Assembly (NCBI GenBank): GCA_013076295.1
Contig: RQOL01000673.1
Coordinates: 82,437-146,436, forward strand
Length of the DNA: 64,000 bases
Reading direction: 5' to 3'
Source: Sanderia malayensis
Lineage: Eukaryota > Cnidaria > Scyphozoa > Semaeostomeae > Pelagiidae
In this document: positions 1 to 11,383 of the stretch, one piece after another
Layout of the letters: each line of letters begins with the position of its first letter
How positions within the stretch are numbered: position 1 is the stretch's first letter
Program-made: the position numbers and the translations under genes
The notes under the pieces: generated by a model
Seen by the model: the letters and a program-made list of their open reading frames with translations, nothing else
Databases searched by the model: none
Told to the model about the DNA's origin: nothing

Positions 1-157
1 CCTTATCTCTTGACTCAAAAACGGTTTTCTGATACTTTTGGTACTGCTCTTTACAGAGAGACTCTATTTCTCGAACAGTTTTGACGACAGAGTCGTCTGC
101 ACAATCCCGGGTGTTCAAGACCAGCAATTCTTTACATTCATCCATGAAAGGATTTCC

Positions 158-953
158 TTAATCATTAATGATTTTAACCAGACTGGAAGCCTTTTTTCGA
201 AAGTTTTCTTGCGTTGATATCCCTTCTTCATGATGCTGATAATTTATGTCATAATTGATGTCAGGAAGGAATACATGTTCAAATTCTTCTATGACTCTTG
301 CTGTTTCAGGACCAGCTATAATCCACCTTTTAAGTGCAGATGGATTTTCTGTCAGTCCCACTACACCACCTTTTCCCTTAACTTTAGCATTTTCTTGCTC
401 GTGAACCTGATCCAATGGGATTGTAGAAAACCTATGACTTGTTTTTTCATTACCCATTTTTGAGAAAGTTCAGCTTTTAATTTGTCTGTCTGGGACTTCA
501 TGTCCTGCGAACTGACACCCAGCGGCTGTAGTTGTAGTGGTCCAGTGCGAAGAACATGAACATTAGGGCTTCAAATGATTTCAAATAGAGATGAAAGTTA
601 TTTTCTCTGCGGGCTCGAATAAAAATTAACACCAAAATTTCAATTCTCAAAACCAGGTCCCAAAAATGGTAAGTTGGACTTTTCTTTATCATTTCCTCAT
701 GCCAAATTGGGAACGGTTTTTGAAGATCTTTAGACGATTCATCATACGTTTCTCTTTGAAGATATGATAGAGCAAGTGCGGTCACTTGATGCGCGTGTCT
801 TTTGCTGGTAATGTGCACTGCTTTAAGATATGAGTCAGCAGTGCCCGAAGTTGCCACAGCAGCATCTGTTAGAGCAACAGTCCAACCAGATGATCCTAGC
901 AAATCTCTGATTGCACTCCACAAAGCTTTTTCAATATGAAGACCACCAAACAT
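158..953 (-). pseudogene. HEQ-family C-terminal segments
   Basis: Two segments. Bases 498-953 encode GGLHIEKALWSAI, SGTADSYLKAVHITSKRHAHQV and FFALDHYNYSRW, all family hallmarks. Bases 158-457 encode LDQVHEQENAKVKGKGG and GLTENPSALKRWIIAGPE. A stop or frameshift between 457 and 498 separates them. The downstream end runs out of the window. The aromatic and charged residues around DHYNYSRW and HEQEN are what make the assignment firm. Confidence 0.65.
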
Positions 954-986
954 TATTAGAAACCTGTCTTCACCATACTCATTTGG

Positions 987-1751
987 CTATTTCCATTGAA
1001 TGTATTTGCATTGAGCAAATATGGGGCAATCACATGCAAGTACTGGTACTTGGCCTGGGTTGAGAAACTGTGTAATCCCTTTGAGCAAGCTCATTCCGTG
1101 TCGAATCATGGCTGGAGAATCTGCTTTCTCGAAGAGCAGTGGTAGCAAAGAAATTATCGCAGGAGCATTCACATCTTTTGAATTCATGGATGCGTGATAG
1201 GCTGCCCAGGATATTGCTTGGTTTGAATAGTTCTCTGAAGTTAGCAATTTTGAGGCACTTTCGATCCAAAGCTGCTCTTTTGCTATTGCTTTTGGTAAAA
1301 AGCCATCAACTTTTTTTGGCCTAGCATCTGGAACAGCGATGGCTCCTGGATTCAAGCTACAAGCTGGTACAATGGCAAATGAATCTGGTAGATTTATCTC
1401 ATTTACAAAGGGACCCAAATCAAACTTTAAAGACCTTTCTTCTCCATCAGCATGAGTTCTGCAACGTTGCATAATGCTTATTGCTGTGCCATGAAGGGAT
1501 GCTTCTGCTGTCGTAGATGACAGGTTATGATCTATGTTGTCCAAGGCACCAACTGTGTGCAAACCATGACGCAGCTTTGGTGGGCAGACAATTCCTTCCA
1601 TCTGGAACTGCTTGCTTATATTATAGGCAAGTAAATTTTCAACTTGCAATACGCGAGAATATGACACGCTAAGACCCAGGCTCTCTAAATTATCGATTAT
1701 GCCTTTGTTGCACGTTAAAGAGTGCACATTAAGGCCAACATAGAGTGGCAC
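987..1751 (-). pseudogene. HEQ-family central segment
   Basis: The longest intact piece, 254 codons. It contains VGALDNIDHN followed by a T-rich and HGTAIS motif, then INLPDSF, WAAYHASM and FLNPGQVPVLACDCPIFA. In the family the aspartates of DNIDHN and of the D-x-P-x-x-A motif are nearly invariant. Together with the Glu of the later HEQ motif they could form a DDE-type catalytic triad, but no structure-based alignment was possible here. The segment joins 1729-2061 upstream and 498-953 downstream by frameshifts. Confidence 0.6.
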
Positions 1752-2411
1752 AGGGGGCTCTCGCGATGGTGTATGCCTCTGACTGGTATTGACATTCTTT
1801 CGAACTCTTTTTTTTCACATTGTGAAGGCAAAGTTGAGATATTGAATGGCATGCTTGGGATTCCTGAAAATTACCATTGGCATTTGGTCCATATAAAATC
1901 ATAGAAATCAATAATCTTGTGGAGAGAATAAGTTTGTCTTGACAGTCGTTTTTAAAAATTCCACTGAACACAGCCCCCTTTTCATTGAATAATTCTTGTC
2001 TGATAATCTTTGCAACTTTTGCAAAAAGCAATGCTTCTTCTTGATAATTGTGCTCTTCCATGGCCGATTTTAAAACTTCTTCAAGACCTTTGGGAAAAGC
2101 ATAGACGGTTTTATCGCCATCGGATTGCTCTTGAATCCCAAGATCTTTAAAAACTCGAAAACATTCTGCTTAAAACTTGCTTTATACACACTAATGTTGT
2201 GGCCCGATTCCAACAATCTACTCTGGTACATATTACGAAGGTCTTTTGCATAAAATAAATTAGTGCCATCTTCAATTAAAGCTTTCACAAATGATAACAG
2301 CTCGACCATTGATCTTGCTTTTGCTCTTTGCAAGTCTCAGCTCGCAACTTTTTCTTGAGAGCGCATGAAGGCCCGGTGGCGGTTTCGGTAATTGCTCAAG
2401 CAAGTGAAATG

Positions 2412-2909
2412 CTACTTCAACTCCATTGCTACAAAATCACCTCCCAATATTTTCGCTAACATTTCGGTATCATTTAAATCACTTATCATCTTGCGCAAGT
2501 TAGCTTCTGCATTTTGAGTTGAATATACAATCAACTTTTTTGCTTTACAAGTGCCACAGAACAAGCAAAGATCATTGCTTATGTCAGAAGATAATCTCTT
2601 TGATTTCCTCTTAGATCCACTGTTCTCTGTTTCCTTCTTTTTCCTATCTTTTACCCTTTCTAGACGTGAAGAAGTAAACTTTTGATGACAGGAGTGGTGC
2701 CATGACGCATTATTCGACAGCAACTCATCTTTTGTTATATTTTCTGGTAGCACCAGATTTACCGGCAGAGCATCTAGTTTACGGAATTCCGAGACATGTT
2801 TCAAAAATGTTTCATATGTTAACAATGGATCTGAATTTACGCGGTTTTTCAGAGCACGAAGTTGTTCTGACTTGTCTTCTTGGCACACAATACATTTTTG
2901 CCAGTTCAT
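2412..2909 (-). pseudogene. HEQ-family N-terminal zinc-binding segment
   Basis: A 165-residue open segment starting with ATG (MNWQKCIVCQ). Two CxxC pairs (CIVC near residue 6, CLFC near residue 117) and a WHHSCHQKF motif near residue 70 are the kind of spaced Cys/His ligands that bind zinc. A Lys/Arg-rich stretch (KDRKKKE, KRKSKR) between them could be a nuclear signal. This is the usual start of the family. The next segment (2070-2333) continues the protein in another frame, so the gene is broken here. Confidence 0.6.
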
Positions 2910-3132
2910 GCTGGAAACAGCAAAAATAATAAAAGACTAAATACTAAAAGTATAATGTTCAAGAAAATCAAATGCTATAAGATCATGAAAATAATTTTCT
3001 AAAAATGCAAAGTCTGAATAATACAAAATCAATATTTCTGTTTATTCGGAAAGATAATATATATGAAAAGATGAATTAGCTTTGAATTTCTATGAGATCT
3101 TCTAACTTTTGTTAATAGATTACTCACCTTAA

Positions 3133-4822
3133 AGGGCTTATGCAGCCTAAAATGACATATCGATTTTTTCACGGAAATGGAGAGAAAAAGATCTGAGTAT
3201 CACTATGAACCTATTTTGAGCGTTTTCTGACAAGTATAAGTATGTTTTTTTCAAGCTCAAACATACCCAGGTCTGTTGAAGAGCTGTGACGTCAGTTTGA
3301 TGACACGCGAATCATTTTTTATAGGGGTCAGTATGGGAAAATTTGGCCGCGCGCCACAGTTTTTTTAATAACTCGACTTGGGCGACACCGATTTCAATTA
3401 TCTCACCTGTGGTTAAAAGCGCGATATTTTCCTCACATTATGAGTCAATTTCCGTTCTTTTCAATAGAACACAGAAATTTTGACAAATTTTGAAAAAAAT
3501 TAAATTTTCACGATTTTGGTGAAATGTGACGTCAGAATGAACCGAGCTATTGTTCTTCAACTATTGTTCTCTGAGGAAGAGCTGCCCGGCCTGTTGAAAC
3601 AGTGTCTGGCTAAAATCTTTCAAAATGTCGCATCGCGAAAATAGTATAGTTCAAAACAAATTCCTCGGACAACGAAGGAGAAAGTCTTCTTGAGGATAGC
3701 GAAGAAGACGAAGACTATTTAGTAGTCATGTCGTGAGGTGTTTCTGTTAAGAATTCCACCCCAGAGCTGGGGACGGTAGTCAGAAGTTCGGTAGGCGATG
3801 TCTCGCTTGCGATGGTGCTAATAACGCTAAGGTTTCACACAATAAAAACAACGAACGTTTTGCGGTGCGGTACGGCTGACCCGAAGGCCGCCACTGTACC
3901 ACTGGTCTTCAGACTGTTTTTTTTTTCGAATCTTCTTCTCATTTTACTCTACTCCTTTACTCTATTTATGTTCACAATAATAATCAAAACAAGTGTGGTG
4001 ACATGGTGCTTCATTCTTGTGCACCTGGGACCCTAGTGTGGATTGGCACGTGCCTTCACACTTTCAAGCGGGTGCACCAGCCAACCACGCTCATACTTAA
4101 CAATACTATAAACAAATACGTGTCAAATACAAGAAAACAATTATAGTTACAACGACCCACACAGCAGTCAGTTCGTATAGTCAAAACTCGCACGAAGGAG
4201 AACCTCTCGCAAGAAGACCCAAAGCTGGGTACGGCAGTGATGATAAAGAATCGGGTTGAGAAGGATTATCGACATAAGTTTTAAAAACTTATGTTGATAA
4301 TTGGTTAGTTCATTTGTTATTTAATAAATTGTTGGCAACTGGTAAACATTAATTCTATGGAATCATATGAGTTTTATTCATTGTACTGTTTTGTTTTCAG
4401 TTGTTACGGTCCAATCCAGGTCTTTAGAAAAGTTTCGAGACTTACGGAGAAAGGTGAATTTAGTTTTGGTCCAACTCACGCTGTTGGGTTCCCCTACAAC
4501 ACATGATCGACCATGAAATGATTTTTTAATGCTCTTTATTAGTATTTGTTTCCCTATTTTAAGTTGCATATTGACGTGACGTTGTTCAGTCTGCCCGGTT
4601 TGTTATTTTGTTGGCCGTGGTGCGCAAAGGTGTCTGGGATTGCGCATCATTCTGACGTCAATTTCTTCAACAGATTTTGTCCAAATTCCCTATTTTGACA
4701 ATGAATAACTCAAAAACTACAAAAATATTTTAAAATTCTATCTGCAGCATGTTGATAAGCATGTTGAATTCTATACTTTTCAGCAAAAAAAACTATATGT
4801 AATTTTAGGCTGCATAAGCCCT
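3133..4822. mobile_element. Non-autonomous TTAA transposon, Kolobok/T2-like
   Basis: A 1,690-bp element bounded by a perfect 21-bp terminal inverted repeat (outer bases AGGGCTTATGCAGCC at 3133; its complement ends at 4822) and flanked on both sides by TTAA (3129-3132, 4823-4826). The subterminal 170 bp are also inverted but imperfect: TCTGTTGAAG followed by TGACGTCA appears on both arms. TTAA target duplications with ends close to TTAAAGGRR are known for Kolobok/T2 elements of Xenopus. piggyBac also uses TTAA but has different ends. No transposase reading frame is visible inside, so it would depend on a helper element. Confidence 0.75.
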
Positions 4823-4829
4823 TTAACAA

Positions 4830-5837
4830 TTGTTGTCTAACTTTCTATTTGACTCCATTTTCCCTCCATTTCAAATTGAAAAATATCACATTTTTGCAAA
4901 CAACCAAGTAGGTACAAAACACAAAAAATCATAAATGTGTGGAGAATGGCTTAGCAGCGATTTTCACATGCTTTTTGGTGCCCAGTACCCTTCAAATGTG
5001 AATTTAAATCAGGCAAAAGTTGACCAGTCAACCTTATTTCATTTTCACTTCTTTTTTTCGACACTATTTCACTTCTTAAATTGTTGTGCTGTATTTTTCG
5101 GAAAATCGGACATTTAATAACATCCGACAGTGCCTCAAAACTGTCAAAAACTGCTTAAAAAGTTTGAGTGATCTTTCCTGTACCGATCTGCATTATTTGC
5201 CCGATTATTTGGTGCTTAAAAATCTTTCACAAATGTCTTTTTTAAAAAGGAACCAATTTTACCACCAGATTTCCGTCATTTTGGAAAAATGACGTCATAC
5301 GGCCGCCATATTGCCCAAATTTTTGGTTCTTGAGAAAATTATGAATCTCTGTTCCAAACTGTCCAACTGTCTTTTGTCCAATCGGTCCCCCAAAAATCAC
5401 TAATTCACCTAACTAAAATTTTTCACAGAGAAAACTAAATTGTAGACAAAACAAAATGGCGTGGAGGCAGGAGCGACACTAACTATGTTATAATTACCCT
5501 GATAATTTAATTTCGTGTATGTTTTTGCATAATTACATGGAATAAATTCCCAACAAATCTGGAGGTAGGTACCAGGGCCATGTCAGCGAAGCTGGGAAGG
5601 CCCTGGGTTCGAGGTTGAGGGGAATTCCCTTTTCACTAACAAGTTTCCCGCTTTTTTAAACATGTGACATGTATAAACCAGTCGTGGGAGCTATATAGTA
5701 CAATAGAAATCCTGCGTCCAATTATTTGTATAATTAGTAATATATGCAATTATTTATCGCTGAGTAAGTATTATGAACATTGATTTTTATAACGAGCTAT
5801 CATTATTAGCTGAGAAGCTTCTTTATCGCTATTTCGC
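4830..5837. other. No gene seen; short palindrome near 5572
   Basis: AT-rich spacer between two TTAA elements with no reading frame resembling a protein. It includes a hairpin (CCAGGGCC at 5572-5579 pairing with GGCCCTGG at 5599-5606) followed by GGTTCGAGG, which resembles a pol III B box. No A box at the right distance was found, so a SINE is only a weak possibility. Confidence 0.4.
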
Positions 5838-6349
5838 TTAAAGTGCCTCTACACCTTATTTTTTTATTGGCTAAAACTATAGATTCGAATGTGCTGATTC
5901 TGAATCCGTTTATATTTCTTTGATATGACAAGTAGTTTTTGAGATATGAGGCAACGCGTGCCACTTGTTCGTGGTTAACTTTTAGGACTGGGTCGATCCA
6001 ACTATGACATTATAGTTGAGCCCAGTTGTGCCGCGTTCATTTTCCCGTACTGAAGCAACAAATCTGACATCGATTTTCTCTCACACGATGGGCTCGATAT
6101 TTGTTTTTTTGACTTCGATGATTAGAAACCAGTCGGCGCATTATGGCATTTTAGTTTGAAAGGCTTGCGATGACTTGCAGCTGTGGGGAGGAATTACAAA
6201 ATTCCCATGTAGTGGCTGCTGGCTGTGCTCAGTGACGGCGGCCGTAGGCCGTGCAATGTTAAAACTGTACGGGAACTGGACGGGGATGACAAGAAGAGCA
6301 TCAAAACATGATTAAAGATTGTTAGATTTATGTGTGAAACTGGGAAAAT

Positions 6350-6529
6350 ATGCCATATCGATGTGTTTTGCTAGCCCATGGAAATACACCCGATAAATCA
6401 GATTTTGCATGGCTTCACAAAATTCTGCTTTATCAAGATGATCGCCCTAAAACTGTAAGGAGATGGATAGATTTCTTCAATTTGCAACAACGGAAGAAAT
6501 TCTATGGACGCACGCATCATCATGAATGA
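6350..6529 (+). pseudogene. THAP-like zinc-finger remnant
   Basis: A 59-codon frame from ATG to TGA. It begins MPYRCV, has GNTPDKSD, LHKILLYQDDRP and RRWIDF, and ends in Gly-Arg-Thr-His-His-His-Glu. The order Cys, basic loop, His-Lys, then Arg-Arg-Trp is that of a THAP domain (C2CH zinc finger). The second cysteine of the first pair and the terminal CxxHF pair are missing, so it would not bind zinc normally. It lies inside a TTAA element, as expected for a Kolobok transposase N-terminus. No transposase core follows. Confidence 0.45.
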
Positions 6530-7126
6530 AATAAATCAAACTACAAAGAGCGATAAATTCGGTACAATAACGAAATTCATGTGTAGTAATAAGGAATCGT
6601 GTTGCAGATTTTCTACACTTGCTGTTCCAAATGAAAATCAAATCTTTTCAGGCTTCTTCAAACCCCAAAGGTTTAGACTGACACGGATATGATGGCCTAA
6701 ATTATATTGCGTATATTGAATTTTGATAACCACTTTTACTTCATCAGATACACAACAAAAAGGTAATAATTCAGATCCAGTCAAATGCCCAGAAAGTTTT
6801 CTTTCGACATTTCTTTTCTTGCCCAAATCTCTTCCATGGCTTTGAGTGAAAGAGTTCTCAGCCACAGGATCAAATGCATCAGGTTCTCCTTCGTCGGTAT
6901 CACTATCATCGGTCTGCTTTACTCTACGATACAATCGATCCTATCCCCTCGCCATCTTCGCATTCCTCGGCACTGCAATCCCTACTGTCATGAACTACTA
7001 TCCATCTAACAATGTTCATTTATGGAAACTTTCTACTCAATTCGATCACCAACGTTGCACAAATACCCACGAATACACAAAACGAGACAGACACACCAAA
7101 GCGCAAACACTATTTATTATACTGAA

Positions 7127-8107
7127 CTAGGGATCATCACTCGCTTCGCTCGTTCGCCCCAGCCCATCAAGTAAAAGAAGCTTAATCTGGTTGGCGCACT
7201 TCGTGCCCTGCATTCGCTTCGCTCATGCCTCTTTCAACCCCACGTACAATAGTTAGAATTATCAAGAAACATAGTCTGATAGGGCGCACTTCGTGCGCTG
7301 CATTCGCTTTGCTCATGCCTCTGCCTCTGGCAACAGTTTGGCTCGCTTCGCTCGCCTGACAACCCCTTATCATAATTTGTTTGTTAAAACTTTGGGCTTG
7401 TTTACATTAGGCCTAAGCGTCGCAAGCATGCCGAAGCAACAATGGCGGTCGCCTACTACCTAAACTACAACTATCTCACTCAAAAAACAAAACAAAGCTG
7501 TCACCTGTGTTCTCAATTGTTTCCTGTAATTTTCCAGAGGTCTCTCAAACAATTAGCAAATCTTTACCAAGACAATTCAGGTCGTAAAACACTTTGAAAG
7601 GCGCCCAGTTATCCTTTGTGTTCAAAACAAAAACACGCCTCTTCTCCAAAAGTACCTGCTGTTCAACCCGAGGGCAAATTTGCATGATAACGACAAACAC
7701 TTGACTGTTCACGTGAAGTCGCGAAAGAGCCAATCAAATTACAGCAAAAGGCGAAACGGGTCACGTGAAGAGCGAATACTCTGTTCGAAAATGGAGTTCG
7801 CAACGCGAAGTTGGAAGTTTCGCCAGCGTAAACCATAGTTTTTTCGTGATAGCACAATTAGCAGAATAATTAGTGGAATAATTCAAAATTTCAGGAGAAA
7901 ATCGAAAAACAAAATCCATTACCCTGGTTAAATTAATAAACTAAACATTCAGTGTGAATTTCATTGCCATATACCCACATACAAAAAAGCCTTTGTGATC
8001 ACACGGGTCGCCGTTTTGCCGTTCCGACCTATTGTTTCGGGTCGAATCCATTGTTTTTGGCAAGGAAAGTGCGTCATCACGTGACTCCGCAGAATATATA
8101 TATTAGA
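7127..8107 (-). mobile_element. Non-autonomous Helitron-like element (short form)
   Basis: Read on the minus strand it starts TCTAATATATATATTC at 8107 and ends GATCCCTAG at 7127. The base before TC is A and the base after CTAG is T, which is the A|T insertion site of Helitrons. The element has no inverted repeats and no target duplication. The 3' third holds about two degenerate copies of the 114-bp repeat described at 57,650. The body is about 90 % similar by eye to 28392-29340 and 56895-57660. It encodes no protein, so it would need RepHel from an autonomous Helitron. Confidence 0.75.
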
Positions 8108-8543
8108 TGTAGGCCTACACCCGCCGGCACTGAGCACAACAAGCAGGCACTACATCGGAATTTTGTAATTCCTCCCCACAGCTACAAACTCATCGTAAGC
8201 CTTTGAAACTCAAGTACCATTATGCGCCAATCTGTTTCTAATCATCAAAGTCAAAAAACAAATATCGAGCCCATCGTGTGAGAGAAAATCGATGTCAAAT
8301 TTGTTGCTTCAGTACGGAAAAATGAATGGGGCACAACTAGGCTCAACTATGATGTCATAGTTGGCTCGACCCAGTCCTAAAAGTTAACCAAAAAAATGGC
8401 GAAAATGGCGAAATATAGACACTTCGCCACGTTATAACTCGTTAACTATACATCAGATTTAAAAAATATTTGCGGATCTAAAATCAGTAAAGAAAGTTTT
8501 ATCGATATAAAGAATAAAAAAATAAGGTGTAGAGGCGCTTTAA

Positions 8544-9423
8544 TAATGTCCATAATTTTTGCTTTTCTTCCTTTGCTTTTCATGGCAAGAACAGGTTACG
8601 TGTTGTTCAGGCATCATATTTTTATTTGATATTTCAAGTTCATAACTGTTCTAATTTCTTTTCTGTTTCTTACCATAGTTTTGAAAGACACAAGGCTCGG
8701 TAAGAAATGAGTTAATTTATTGCAGTTTTTCCTTCCGACTATTCTGTTCAGCTCTTTAATTATTTGTTTCCCTTATAAAAAGAGGCCCATTTTTATCGAT
8801 TTTCAAGTAACAGACACCTCTCTTTCACAAACGTCTTTCAATTACGAAATGATATTCTCCTTCTTCAATGGTTTATAAATGTAACCCATGTACAATGAGT
8901 TACTCTTTGCCACAGATAAAAACATCAATTTTTTTTTATTTATCTTGAATATATGAACAAACTATTATGGGGCCCCTTTTAACAAATTGAATCTGTAAAG
9001 AAATTTGTTCATTTCTTAACAAGTGCACTGAATTCAACAAGTTAATTTTCATTACCTACATGTTTTCTGAGTCTCTTTTTATGATTCCTTTATTTATGTC
9101 GACAAGAATTTTAAATCCAATTTACTCTCTTCCATTTTAGTAACTGTTTACATAACAGAAACGGGCACAGTTTAACGTAACGGCTTTCTTAAAATTTACA
9201 TTATATTACATAGCATTACTTTTATAATAATGATTTATTTACAACACTATGCTTAACACTACCATATTTTTTAAATATATAATATTTACTTCTTTGTGTT
9301 GCAGCTTTCCACAGGGCTATAATTATTCCATTGCTGTTGTTATTGAGTACAAGCAATAACATTTACAATAATATTGCCTAATTTAATTTTTTCCTACTTC
9401 TTTTTCAATTCACAACATGCACC
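8544..9423. other. No gene seen
   Basis: AT-rich sequence between the TTAA element and the Helitron reading frames. It probably includes the Helitron 5' region, but no TC end could be placed. The equivalent in copy 2 is 36399-37277. Confidence 0.4.
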
Positions 9424-11383
9424 ATGCCGTGCAAGGCCAAAATAAGTATAACCGGTGACAGACGTAGAAATGAAGTGCGAGAGAATGTGCAGCATAGGAG
9501 ACAAATCAATCAACAGCTTCAACCTCAACAGACAGGAAATGCGGATAACCCACTTGCAGCAGTCAACGATCTTCAACAAATGCAGATCGAAAACAATCAG
9601 CTAGAAGCCCCAGAATATCAGCCATTTCCAGTACAGTATCCCATTCCACAGATACAGCCAACGGAGGTGGAGCAAGAGCTTCCCATTCTGAACCAAGAGC
9701 TTCCCATTCAGAACCAAGGGCTTCCAGCAGCAGGACAACCTGTAGACATCGAGATGCAAGATGCAGTTCCAGTACCTGATGAAAATCAGATACCAGAAGC
9801 CGTCAAAGATCAGCAAATGAAAGTTAACAACCCTGTCCCTGAGAACAATGAAGCTGAAAACCTTATCCTCTTCTCGCCATTACCACACCACTTAAGTAAA
9901 ATGACCAGAACATGCATTCATTGTGGTGCAAAGTACTTCAAAGAAGAACAAAACACAAAAAAAATACAACATATGTTGCATGGAAGGATTAATCGCTCTG
10001 GATCAAGTTGAACCACCTCCAAACAGTGTCATGCATTTATATACTGGTGATACGGCCGAATCAAAGTATTTCTTAATGCACTCCCGCGAATACAACTCAC
10101 TAATGGCCAGGGCATCATGGATGGCTAATGTTGTATGTCATGCCAGAGCTGGACCACCAGTTATCACAATTCACGGAAAGGCACATCACATGACCGGTTA
10201 CTAACATATCTATTCCTTTCATGCAATATTTCTAACTTCCAGAAATTCAGTTTAACATAACTTATTATTGACTTATGAGTTGTACCCTAAATTCATATTT
10301 TCATACATATGCTTTGTATTAAGTTAATTGCATTAATTATCACAGGTGTAACAGAAACAGACAGATCCAGAAAATACGCAGATTTCTACATCATGGATAC
10401 ACAACAAGCATTGCAGGAACGGCAAAACACTGCAGGAGAACAACGTCTTGATTTGGACATTTTTGCACTTCTACAGAATGAATTGATGGCAGTCAATCGA
10501 TTTGCACAACAATATCGAAGCATGGGTGAAATATTGGAGGAACAGCGGCAGCAAGCTATTGCAAACAATCAGCCTGTTCCGACATTCAAAATGATCATAA
10601 CAGGTCGCCCACAACAAGATCGCAGATACGATAATCCTACTGCCAGAAAAATTGCAGCTATATACACAGTACAAAATGGAGGTGCACCAAATCCTGATGA
10701 TAGAGAATTGCAAGTTCACACAAGACACAGAGATCTCATGAAGATTTACGCAACCAGTCCAAGTGCTGATCCTCTCACATATCCATTGATATTCTTTCAT
10801 GGTGACAGGGGTTACAGTTTGGACCTGCAACGATTGCCAACTGCAAACGTAAAGGGTCAGCAAAACATGAATCGTATCGGACGCACCACACTAACCCTCG
10901 CTGAATAGTATTCATACAGAATCCAGGTCAGGGATGCATTCTCAACCATCCACATTGCATCACTTCCATTTCAACAGGATCTGGTAGATGCATATACGAA
11001 GATAGAAGGCTTTTAAGAAATACAGCAAGCACAAGACAGTCAGACTAGCATACAGCCTTACTATCAACAAGGCACAGGGACAATCTCTGAGGTATGTTGG
11101 TTTGTATTTACCTGAGCCCGTGTTCACACATGGTCAGTTATATGTGGCCATGTCCAGAGCAACATCATTTGACAGGCTCAATGTATTCCTCCCAGAAGAA
11201 ACACACAGGAAGACAAAAAACATTGTCTTCCAAGAAGTCCAAGGTCTTCACAAACTTTTCAGCATAAATTGCGTTGCTCACAGAGGGTGTCAGTTTACCA
11301 AAATGCACGTACACAAATTACGGGGCTCAGATTGTGGTTCTAGCGGATCAGCATTGCACTACAGTGTGATGTTCCTGTTGTGA
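9424..11383 (+). pseudogene. Helitron RepHel remnant, copy 1
   Basis: Pieces of one rolling-circle transposase in order. Bases 9424-10011 give a Gln/Pro-rich leader and then TRTCIHCGAKYFKEE, the zinc motif before the Helitron-like N domain. An A8 run near 9957 shifts the frame to YNICCMEGLIALDQV, YNSLMARASW and ITIHGKAHHMTG (to 10204). Bases 10346-10908 continue with FYIMDTQQALQERQ, FALLQNELMAVN, DRRYDNPTA and DPLTYPLIFFHGDRGY. Bases 11018-11240 give [32 protein letters not shown]: motifs V and VI of the Pif1-like helicase. The HUH nuclease and most of the helicase are deleted between 10910 and 11020, so it is non-functional. Confidence 0.85.

Larger units (their letters stand above)
1..2909 (-). 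pseudogene. Decayed multicopy TE-type protein (HEQ family), whole remnant
   Basis: Five to six open segments follow one another in the right order on the minus strand, from 2909 down past the window edge, separated by frameshifts and stops. Together they match, from memory, the plan of a large uncharacterised protein family repeated hundreds of times in cnidarian, echinoderm and fish genomes: an N-terminal Cys/His zinc-binding part, a long middle part with a DNIDHN motif, then blocks ending in LDQVHEQEN and GLTENPSALKRW. The family has no settled name that I know. Its copy number and invariant acidic residues suggest a transposase, but this is inference. The C-terminus lies beyond base 1. No terminal repeats were found. 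Frameshifts lie near 2340-2410, 2065, 1735, 970 and 470. Confidence 0.7.
5842..8539. mobile_element. TTAA transposon with long TIRs, Kolobok-like, carrying a nested Helitron
   Basis: Both outer ends read TTAA then AG(T/C)GCCTCTACACC (5838 inward and 8543 inward). The inverted arms are long, about 5842-6252 against 8109-8539, and include shared text such as TCGAGCCCATCGTGTGAG and GTGGGGAGGAATTAC. The unique interior, 6253-7126, keeps a THAP-like remnant, which suits Kolobok because its transposases carry THAP domains. A Helitron (7127-8107) sits against the inner edge of the right arm. The only other copy in the window is the right-arm fragment at 36131-36394. Confidence 0.7.

Noticed and set aside
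5572..5615. tRNA-derived SINE head
   Set aside because: Only a B-box-like GGTTCGAGG next to a hairpin; no A box, no tail and no second copy in the window.
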